Origin: Planctomycetaceae bacterium
Lineage (GTDB): Bacteria; Planctomycetota; Planctomycetia; Planctomycetales; Planctomycetaceae
DNA length: 7,436 nucleotides
Reading direction: 5' to 3'
Assembly: GCA_020426065.1 (NCBI GenBank)
Contig: JAGQQT010000194.1
Coordinates: forward strand, 1 to 7,436
Shown here: piece by piece, positions 1 through 5,407 of the stretch
How the letters are laid out: each line of letters begins with the position of its first letter
Position numbering within the stretch: position 1 is the first letter of the stretch
The notes under the pieces: model-generated
Databases searched by the model: none
What the model was told of the DNA's origin: nothing
The model's input: the letters and a program-made list of their open reading frames with translations, nothing else
Made by a program: the position numbers and the translations under genes

Positions 1-648
1 CGGGTTTTTTCCTCCTGTGAAGAAAAAAATGCCGCGATCATCGAAAGCCTCAACCAGTTGCTGGACGAGGGCCGGGCCATTCTGATTGGAACACCATCCG
101 TGGGCACATCCGATCGACTCAGTGCTGCCCTGCATGAAGCCGGCATTCGACACGAAGTCCTCAACGCCCGCTATCATGAAATCGAAGCGGAAATTGTCTC
201 TCGCGCCGGGCAGGATCGAGCGGTGACCATTGCGACCAACATGGCCGGTCGGGGAACCGATATCAAGCTGGAAGAAAGTGTCCGGAAGTCTGGTGGACTG
301 CACGTGATTGCCACCGAAATGCACAGCTCAGCCCGTATCGATCGTCAGCTTGTTGGACGTTCTGCAAGGCAAGGTGACCCCGGTTCTTTTCAATTCTTTC
401 TTTCTCTGGATGACGAGCTGCTGACCAGCCTCCCTCCTGAAAAACTGGGCCGGATCCGTGAACAGGGGCAGGCCGCCAGCAAGGGAGAACTGCCAGCCAG
501 CTGGAGGAAAGTCTTTGAAAGAACCCAGCGATTTCTGGAAAAACAGCACTACAAACAGCGCAAACAGATGTTGAAACACGAAAAAAAGCAGATGGAAACA
601 TACCGCCGGATCGGGTTGAATCCCTACCTGGAGTCAGCCGATCAGTAA
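1..648 (+). CDS. secA: SecA-like preprotein translocase ATPase, C-terminal part (5' end outside window)
   Basis: The frame is open from base 1 and ends at TAA 646-648, so the visible 215 residues are the C-terminal part of a longer gene. They match the second nucleotide-binding (helicase) half of SecA. The fragment has the TIATNMAGRGTDI motif (fragment residues 76-88, helicase motif V region), then GGLHVIATEMHSSARIDRQL, and the motif VI region QLVGRSARQGDPG (116-128), followed by FFLSLDDELL. SecA uses ATP to push unfolded preproteins through SecYEG at the inner membrane. Two things are odd. Motif VI reads GRSARQGD where typical SecA has GRSGRQGD. The protein also stops soon after a Lys/Gln-rich helix (about residues 160-200), so the helical wing region and the Cys-rich zinc C-terminus of normal SecA are absent. 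It is therefore probably an accessory SecA-like ATPase rather than the housekeeping copy. The SecA family assignment is secure; the paralogue type is inference. Confidence 0.9.
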   Translation, partial: RVFSSCEEKNAAIIESLNQLLDEGRAILIGTPSVGTSDRLSAALHEAGIRHEVLNARYHEIEAEIVSRAGQDRAVTIATNMAGRGTDIKLEESVRKSGGLHVIATEMHSSARIDRQLVGRSARQGDPGSFQFFLSLDDELLTSLPPEKLGRIREQGQAASKGELPASWRKVFERTQRFLEKQHYKQRKQMLKHEKKQMETYRRIGLNPYLESADQ

Positions 649-744
649 CAGGAGAACTTCCCGTTCGGGCACGGTTCCATTCTGGTTTCCGTTTTCCTGT
701 CGTTGCATTCTGCAGCCATATCCGTCATCTTGAATCAATCTGAC

Positions 745-770
745 GAACTTCCCTGCTGACAGGAAAGTTC
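745..770. repeat. Inverted repeat in the secA-like/HlyD gap
   Basis: The 11-base arms GAACTTCCCTG (745-755) and CAGGAAAGTTC (760-770) pair with one mismatch around the four-base loop CTGA. No T-run follows on the + strand (CCTTCAACGC), so it is a weak candidate for an intrinsic terminator of the upstream gene. It could be an operator or an mRNA stem ahead of the adaptor gene. GAACTTCCC of the left arm also occurs as a direct repeat at 654-662, just after the secA-like stop codon. The rest of the 181-base gap (649-829) shows no coding frame that I can support. Confidence 0.4.
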
Positions 771-829
771 CCTTCAACGCGGTCATCTGCATAATCGGTG
801 CCTGCGAAGGATCTTTGAGGGCGAAATTC

Positions 830-1747
830 ATGGACCGTTTGAATACTTCAGCAGCTGTTGCTGCCCAGTACATTTCAGGGAAAGCCTCTCTGCATGGTTT
901 GCTGGCAGCGTTCCTGGTAAGCATCGTGATTGCTCCTGCTCAGGGAGCAGAACCGATCGTCGCCACCAACTGTTCGATTGCCGCTCTCCTGACTGCCAAA
1001 GTCGCCAGCGATCGTCCCGGGGTGCTGGAAGAAGTCCGCTGCGAAGAGGGGGACCAGGTTCAGGCGGGAGAAACCATTGCCAACCTGCGTGATGATGTGA
1101 CTTCTGCCCTTGTCGATATTGCCCGCAAGCAGACGGAAAACGATATCGATATCCGCCTGGCTGAAAAAACGAGTGAAGTGGCTGCGGCTGAATACGAACA
1201 GGCAGTCAATGCGAACGCCAATCCGAATCTGCAGGTTGTGACCCGCTATGAATTACGACGCCTGAAGCTGTCAGCCGAACAGACAGAACTGCAGATCGAA
1301 CAGGCACGTCACGAGTTTGATGTCAAAAAGCTGGAACTGGTTGAAGCCGAAGAACGGCTGAAAGAACACCTGATCGTGAGCCCGATTACCGGAATGGTGG
1401 TCCGGCGTTATCGCATGAGTGGCGAGTCTGTTCAGCAGGGTTCTGAAATCATTGAGATTGTCGATTTCGAGACTTTGAAAATCGAAGGGTTTATCGACCT
1501 GGCTGATTCCTGGAATCTCAAGCCTGGCGATCCCGTTGTCGTCCGGCTTGAAAGCCCTAACCTTCCGTCTTCGGTGCGGGAAAAAACCTTCAACGGAAAA
1601 ATCCGCTTCATAGACGGGGCAGTCACTCCCGTGACGGAGCGGGTGCGGGTCTGGGCTGAAGTCAAAAACGAAGCTGGTTTTCTGAAGCCGGGCTTGCGTG
1701 CGACCATGGAAATCAGCAGCCCGGATAATCGGTCAGCAACTCCCTGA
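830..1747 (+). CDS. HlyD/RND-type periplasmic adaptor subunit
   Basis: This is a 305-residue membrane-fusion (periplasmic adaptor) protein of the HlyD/AcrA type, which normally bridges an inner-membrane transporter to an outer-membrane channel. An N-terminal hydrophobic signal segment (about 21-40, ending near AQGA) is followed by the first half of a biotinyl/lipoyl-like domain (about 63-86, with PGVLEEV and GDQVQAGE). A long Glu/Gln/Ala-rich coiled-coil hairpin (about 92-178) comes next, then the second lipoyl half (SPITGMVVRR and G-S-E-I-I-E-I, about 184-210) and a beta-barrel region (about 215-297, ending FLKPGLRATMEI). ATG 830 is preferred because GAGG (817-820) lies 9 bases upstream; a TTG at 815, with GAAGGA before it, would add five residues. 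No RND, ABC or M50 partner is visible, so the transported substrate is unknown. It is co-directional with the secA-like gene 181 bases upstream. Confidence 0.85.
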   Translation: MDRLNTSAAVAAQYISGKASLHGLLAAFLVSIVIAPAQGAEPIVATNCSIAALLTAKVASDRPGVLEEVRCEEGDQVQAGETIANLRDDVTSALVDIARKQTENDIDIRLAEKTSEVAAAEYEQAVNANANPNLQVVTRYELRRLKLSAEQTELQIEQARHEFDVKKLELVEAEERLKEHLIVSPITGMVVRRYRMSGESVQQGSEIIEIVDFETLKIEGFIDLADSWNLKPGDPVVVRLESPNLPSSVREKTFNGKIRFIDGAVTPVTERVRVWAEVKNEAGFLKPGLRATMEISSPDNRSATP

Positions 1748-1808
1748 TGCCAGACTGCTTCACCAATCCGGCACAAGGCAGATTGAAGCGAGGAGGATTT
1801 TTTCTGCA

Positions 1809-2669
1809 ATGGACCAGCTGAAAAATTTTGATGAGTTCTCTTCGATCTTTCGTCGCTCGGTAATTCCTCACTTTCAGTTTGAAACCTGGAAAGTCGAAAC
1901 GGCCTGTCTGATCGTCGATCAGAACTCTGCAGAGCCAGAACCAGTCATCGAGCGGTTGAAAACGTTTTCGCCAGCTCTGGCAGAGGCTCACGAATGGAAG
2001 ACCATTCAGGTCGACAAGTCCTCAACTGTTGAGAGCGTGGAACAGCAACTCGCCGCCTCACTTCCGGATCTGATTGTGACCTGGAGGCATCTGTGTGAAA
2101 CCCAGATGCATCCACATCACAGTCTTGGCGTTTATGTCGATGTATTGACCCAGGTTGTGCCACGCCCGATTCTCCTGCTGCCGGGCGAGTGTTCCCAGGG
2201 AGCAGAAAAACTGCCACCCAAATGTCAGAACATCCTGATTGCCACCGACCATGCCATCCAGGAGTCCAGACTGATTCATCAGGCGGTAGCCATGGGAGGA
2301 AAAGAGGCTTCCATCATCCTGGGGCATGTTGAAGATGATCTGTCCTATCAGCGTTATCTGCAGGCCATTGAGCGGATCCCGGAAATCAATACCGAAATCG
2401 CGGCTGAAAAGCTGTTGTCACAACTGCTGCACGATGCGGATCGATTCGGTGTTCATGTCGCTGAGCAACTTGCCGAACAGTATCCCGACCTGACCCTGAA
2501 AACCGAAACCATGCTGGGACATCGGGTGCAGACCTTCCGCAAGCTGGTGGAATCACAGCAGACCGACCTGCTGGTGATGAACACCAAAGATCAGGATCAG
2601 CTGGCCATGCACGGCCTGGCTTATTCACTCAGCATTGAATTGCGGGACATTGCTCAACTGCTCGTCTGA
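1809..2669 (+). CDS. Tandem universal stress protein (UspA-like) domain protein lacking the ATP signature
   Basis: This is a 286-residue, probably soluble protein with two UspA-like halves. The first covers about residues 28-126; it opens with strand TACLIVD and closes with DLIVTWRHL...VVPRPILLLPG, resembling the usual DLIVMG...PCPVLLVP ending. The second covers about 140-286; it opens with NILIATDHAI and ends LLVMNTK...IAQLLV. Many Usp proteins bind ATP through G-x2-G-x9-G-S/T near the end of the domain. Neither half has these glycines, so it is probably a non-nucleotide-binding member. A longer frame runs back to GTG 1698 inside the adaptor gene, but ATG 1809 has a strong AGGAGG (1791-1796) 12 bases upstream and gives a natural start. 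It lies 61 bases after the adaptor stop and is probably co-transcribed. The role may be stress-related or regulatory, but this is a weak inference from fold alone. Confidence 0.65.
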   Translation: MDQLKNFDEFSSIFRRSVIPHFQFETWKVETACLIVDQNSAEPEPVIERLKTFSPALAEAHEWKTIQVDKSSTVESVEQQLAASLPDLIVTWRHLCETQMHPHHSLGVYVDVLTQVVPRPILLLPGECSQGAEKLPPKCQNILIATDHAIQESRLIHQAVAMGGKEASIILGHVEDDLSYQRYLQAIERIPEINTEIAAEKLLSQLLHDADRFGVHVAEQLAEQYPDLTLKTETMLGHRVQTFRKLVESQQTDLLVMNTKDQDQLAMHGLAYSLSIELRDIAQLLV

Positions 2670-2717
2670 ATTGAAAGAGCAGCCTCTGTCCGCATGCAAC
2701 CGGCCTGAAAACCAGCT

Positions 2718-3506
2718 CTAAAACTGGTAGCTAGGGTTCTTGGAATCAAAATCGAAATCGGTAAAGCCGATGTTCGTGCGAAGATTCGTGTAGGTGTATT
2801 CTTCCAGCAGTGGGGCGGGATCACCTTCTTTCAGAGGAAATCCATAACACTCACAACGGATCGGCAGGTCTGTTTCCTTATCCAGATACAACCGGGTTGT
2901 GCTGAATTTGAACTGGCGTCGGGGAGTTGGATGTGAGGTTTCGACGACGCGGCAGGAAACATTCCCCAGCTGGGCATTCGGATAATATTTCACATCACAT
3001 TCGCCAAATTGCGATTCGGCGGTCCAGGTCTCAATCATCTTTTCGGTCATGTTCTGAATGCCAATCATCGTGATCGGATAACGGTTTCCCTGCATCGCCT
3101 GATTTGAGTTCACATCCAGGGAGACCGTCCCAAACATCGCCGTGATTCCGGTTCCTTCGTGAGCGAGAATTTTATTGTCATTCTTGCCAGCCACATACAG
3201 AACTTCCCGTCCTGCATTGGGCTCACGGAATTTGAGATAGACACTAAACGGCTGGTGTCGGACCTTGATTTCCATTTGTGTGGTGGTGAGTTCCTTGCCG
3301 ATCATTTCCCGTTTGGTCAGCACGGCCTGATAATCCTGCACGTTTTTCACGGCGGCTTCAGCCGTTTTGGCCATTTTGATGACCGGAACAAATGGATGAC
3401 CTTCCGGAATCCCCTGTGCTGATGCGGGCAGACCGTGTGTCAATCCAACCACGAAACAAACAGCCAGCATCCTGGAAACGAGAGATCTTGAGAGAATTGA
3501 AATCAC
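2718..3506 (-). CDS. DUF1571 family exported protein
   Basis: The protein matches DUF1571, a family of unknown function known to me almost only from planctomycetes. Typical stretches are YQAVLTKREMIGKEL, IKVRHQPFSVYLKF, GREVLYVAGKNDNKILAHEGTG and, near the end, LYLDKETDLPIRCECYGFPL and the C-terminal FTDFDFDS. A signal peptide is clear (hydrophobic MLAVCFVVGL, then ASA before QG), so it is exported. I chose GTG 3506 because GGAG (3518-3515) sits 8 bases upstream and the product then starts as a normal signal peptide (262 residues). An in-frame ATG at 3545 gives 275 residues but has no Shine-Dalgarno match. The stop (TAG 2718-2720) faces the stop of the USP-like gene across 48 bases with no convincing terminator between. 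The family assignment is firm, the molecular function unknown, and the start uncertain. Confidence 0.85.
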   Translation of the reverse strand: MISILSRSLVSRMLAVCFVVGLTHGLPASAQGIPEGHPFVPVIKMAKTAEAAVKNVQDYQAVLTKREMIGKELTTTQMEIKVRHQPFSVYLKFREPNAGREVLYVAGKNDNKILAHEGTGITAMFGTVSLDVNSNQAMQGNRYPITMIGIQNMTEKMIETWTAESQFGECDVKYYPNAQLGNVSCRVVETSHPTPRRQFKFSTTRLYLDKETDLPIRCECYGFPLKEGDPAPLLEEYTYTNLRTNIGFTDFDFDSKNPSYQF

Positions 3507-3515
3507 AGCAGGAAC

Positions 3516-3527
3516 TCCGACGTCGGA
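3516..3527. repeat. Perfect 12-base palindrome over the proposed DUF1571 ribosome-binding site
   Basis: TCCGACGTCGGA is a perfect palindrome. On the - strand its end supplies most of the GGAG (3518-3515) that precedes the proposed GTG start at 3506. If that start is right, the palindrome lies in the leader and could be an operator or affect ribosome access. If translation starts at ATG 3545 instead, it simply encodes Ser-Asp-Val-Gly. The palindrome itself is certain; any regulatory role is speculation. Confidence 0.35.
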
Positions 3528-3582
3528 TGAAGGTGGCATTTTCATTGCTGGCAGGGAAACAATTCAGTTACCGTTCAATCAC

Positions 3583-3916
3583 ATGATCCGCAAAACCGCA
3601 TCATGTGGTTGTGCCATCATCATTTGTATCGTCGCTTCAGCAGCCAACGATCATGTAACTCCCAATCAGACTGAAAGTTATAGATCTCAATGGCCACACA
3701 GTTTCACCAGATTCTCAGGTTGGGCATGCCAACATCCCCGAACACGTGTTTACTCTCGATGCAGGAGAATCCAGTTGGTCCTATTCTGTGCATTTCGGAG
3801 GTGTCGATCAAGGGGACTTCCAGATTCTGAATGTATGTCTAGCAAAAAAGAAAGCACCTGCAAACTCGCAGGTGCTTTCAGGATCAGATCGATTTCAGCG
3901 GGAAGAGTGGGCGTAG
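3583..3916 (+). pseudogene. Probable frameshifted remnant of a small exported protein
   Basis: From ATG 3583 one frame reads MIRKTASCGCAIIICIVASA, which looks like a signal peptide ending near AAND. After about base 3660 this frame turns into an Arg/Cys/Trp-rich sequence typical of wrong-frame reading. The next frame, open from 3659 to TAG 3914-3916, then reads like genuine protein: LKVIDLNGHTVSPDSQVG, then FTLDAGESSWSYSVHFGG and DQGDFQILNVCL. Removing one base near 3655-3660 (for example one A of GTAACTC) would join the two parts into one small secreted protein that originally ended close to the terminator at 3843-3879. No Shine-Dalgarno sequence precedes the ATG. I do not recognise the family. 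It could be a decayed gene, a sequencing error, or chance; the coding look of the second half is the main support. Confidence 0.35.
3843..3879 (-). terminator. Intrinsic terminator of paralogue A
   Basis: A perfect 12-base stem, GAAAGCACCTGC (3850-3861) with GCAGGTGCTTTC (3868-3879), closes around a six-base loop. The + strand has six A's at 3844-3849, so the - strand transcript has a U6 run directly after the stem. It lies about 80 bases downstream of the stop codon of paralogue A (3959). The + strand side has no T-run, so termination is directed at the - strand. Confidence 0.88.
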
Positions 3917-3958
3917 TTCTCTTCGCAGGACTGCTTTACCAAGTAATCTTCGGTGAAA

Positions 3959-4492
3959 TTAGGGGCTTACGACATCATCGTCGTCGTTGGCTTCACTGAT
4001 CACGATGGCTGTTACAGCAGAGAGGGCAACAATTGCTGCCAGACCAGCGCCACCACCTGGACAGGAATTGCAGGTCCGACGCAGAATCTGAGCCCGTTCC
4101 GCATTTCCGTTGACCAGCAGCACCTGGGATTTCCCGGCGGGTGGAGCAACTTGCTGATCCCATGCCCGGACAGCGACTGAACCAGTTTCGGTCGACAGTT
4201 CGTACAGTCCGGTCTGCATGTTTGAGAGAACGAATTCTCCATTTGCATTCGAGACAGTTTCGGCCACAACCTGACCGTGGAATGAAGCTTTCACAGCAGC
4301 TCCAGCCAGCAGTTGTCCCTGATCGTTGACGACCCGACCACTGAGGTTGCCACCGACCAGTACCACGTCGGCAACTTCTGCTTTTTGAGTGACAGCAGCT
4401 TCGACTGGGGCAGCTTCGAGTCGAGACTGGGGCGCAATCATTCCCAGACAAGCCAAACCAACCATCGAACGTTTAATGAGTCCAAGATACAT
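3959..4492 (-). CDS. Paralogue A: exported carboxypeptidase-regulatory-like beta-sandwich protein with C-terminal TM helix
   Basis: This is a 177-residue protein. An N-terminal signal segment (LIKRSMVGLACLGMIA, about 5-20) is followed by one carboxypeptidase-regulatory/CnaB-like beta-sandwich domain (about 40-128). Its marks are GNLSGRVVNDQGQ, NANGEFVLSNMQTGLYEL and the family signature VRAWDQQVAPP...VLLVNG. Next come RAQ and a Cys/Gly linker (CNSCPGGG, 141-148), a hydrophobic helix (about 149-166) and an acidic tail ending DDDDVVSP. Such domains are usually binding or structural modules on the cell surface; nothing suggests an enzyme. Start ATG 4492 is chosen because AAGGA (4504-4500) lies 7 bases upstream and the signal peptide begins there; an open frame back to 4630 is probably not translated. 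It is the last of three paralogues, 274 bases after gene B, and is followed by a strong terminator. Exact function unknown. Confidence 0.75.
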   Translation of the reverse strand: MYLGLIKRSMVGLACLGMIAPQSRLEAAPVEAAVTQKAEVADVVLVGGNLSGRVVNDQGQLLAGAAVKASFHGQVVAETVSNANGEFVLSNMQTGLYELSTETGSVAVRAWDQQVAPPAGKSQVLLVNGNAERAQILRRTCNSCPGGGAGLAAIVALSAVTAIVISEANDDDDVVSP

Positions 4493-4643
4493 TCCCAAAT
4501 CCTTTGTTCCGTGTATGACACCAACTGAGAGAACTGTTGTGAAGATGGACGACGAATCCGCCTCGTCCCAGCGCCGGAACGTCGTGCGGTTCAGAAACTT
4601 CACACCAGTCGACCAAAACAACTCGGTCAACAGTCAGTTCGTC

Positions 4644-4665
4644 CTGCAGCAATGTTAAGCTGCAG
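4644..4665. repeat. Inverted repeat upstream of paralogue A
   Basis: CTGCAGC (4644-4650) and GCTGCAG (4659-4665) form perfect 7-base arms around AATGTTAA. It lies about 150 bases upstream of the paralogue A start, in the 274-base gap between B and A (4493-4766), where I see no gene and no convincing terminator for B. The symmetric arms and A/T centre resemble an operator. The TTTT on the + side is too short and wrongly directed to terminate the - strand genes. Confidence 0.3.
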
Positions 4666-4766
4666 ACTTTTGGGAGGTCACAAGGGCCGCGTGTAGAATG
4701 TGGAAACAAAATCCACTACGACCGGAACATTCAGTAAATCAGGACCTGGGTCTACCCCTGCAAAGC

Positions 4767-5276
4767 TCAGGGACTGACAATCACCTGGCCTCCATCATCG
4801 ATCAGGGCAGCAATCCCCAGGCCGACACCGACAACAGATGTTGCCAGAATGGCATAATCCATGGAATCGTAACACTGAGATCTCAGGGTGTCCCCCACGA
4901 CCAGCAGAACCGCTGGTCTGGCAGCTGGGCAGGCCACTCGGGCATCCCAGACTCTCACCACTGAAGTTCGATTCTCGCACCGCAACTGATAGACACCAGG
5001 AGAAAGCTCTCCCAGTGCGAACGCTCCTTCCTGGTTCGTCTGCGTGGACTGTAATGTTTTCCCAGATTGAACCAGTTCAATCTTCTTGTCCTGCTGCAGA
5101 TTTCCATCTGAATCAACAACCCGGCCCAACAGCTGACCTTGCTGCAGAGCGACATCAGCAACTTTGCTGGCTCGGGAAACTGATTTTGCAGCTGGACTGG
5201 TTTCCTGTGCCTGAAGCATGGAGCAGTCAGGAATCAGCAAACTGAAGGACAACAGGCAGGCAAGTGTGCGGATCAT
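4767..5276 (-). CDS. Paralogue B: exported carboxypeptidase-regulatory-like beta-sandwich protein with C-terminal TM helix
   Basis: This 169-residue protein is homologous to its two neighbours. The signal peptide covers about 1-23 (MIRTLACLLSFSLLIPDC, cleavage probably after LQA). IPDC is a poor lipobox because Asp precedes the Cys, so I do not call it a lipoprotein. The beta-sandwich (about 39-128) shows VADVALQQGQLLGRVVDSDG, EGAFALGELSPGVYQL and VVRVWDARVACPAARPAVLLVVG. The usual VAPP is VACP here, which adds a cysteine. After RSQC a hydrophobic helix follows (about 141-159), then the tail DDGGQVIVSP. The linker is shorter than in A and C and lacks the glycine run. ATG 5276 has AAGGA six bases upstream. 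The terminator of gene C ends only about 62 bases before this start. No terminator is visible after B, so B and A may share a transcript. Function unknown. Confidence 0.75.
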   Translation of the reverse strand: MIRTLACLLSFSLLIPDCSMLQAQETSPAAKSVSRASKVADVALQQGQLLGRVVDSDGNLQQDKKIELVQSGKTLQSTQTNQEGAFALGELSPGVYQLRCENRTSVVRVWDARVACPAARPAVLLVVGDTLRSQCYDSMDYAILATSVVGVGLGIAALIDDGGQVIVSP

Positions 5277-5338
5277 TGAATTTCCTTGAAGGAGAAAGAA
5301 GGCTTCAGGGAAAGGGGGAGGAAAGCAGGAGATCTCTT

Positions 5339-5379
5339 AAAAAAAGCGTGATAGCGGGCGGTTGCACGCTATCACGCTT
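5339..5379 (-). terminator. Intrinsic terminator of paralogue C
   Basis: A perfect 13-base stem, AAGCGTGATAGCG (5344-5356) with CGCTATCACGCTT (5367-5379), closes around a ten-base loop. Seven A's on the + strand at 5339-5345 give the - strand transcript a U run at the 3' side. It begins about 29 bases after the stop codon of paralogue C (5408). Its stem sequence is unrelated to that of the terminator after paralogue A. Confidence 0.9.
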
Positions 5380-5407
5380 GAGAGAACTCACTCGTCACGT
5401 GCTGAGA

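Noticed and set aside
1698..1808. N-terminal extension of the USP-like gene from GTG 1698
   Set aside because: It overlaps the adaptor gene in another frame, and the strong AGGAGG at 1791-1796 points to ATG 1809.
2658..2682. CTGCTC/GAGCAG stem between the convergent USP-like and DUF1571 genes
   Set aside because: The stem is only six bases with a 13-base loop and no T-run on either strand, so it is not a supportable terminator.
4493..4630. Upstream extension of paralogue A to 4630
   Set aside because: The extension would bury the signal peptide, shows no similarity to B or C, and lacks a ribosome-binding site; AAGGA supports ATG 4492.
5221..5276. Lipoprotein signal in paralogue B (IPDC)
   Set aside because: The residue before Cys is Asp and the position before that Pro, which does not fit the lipobox; ordinary signal peptidase cleavage is more likely.
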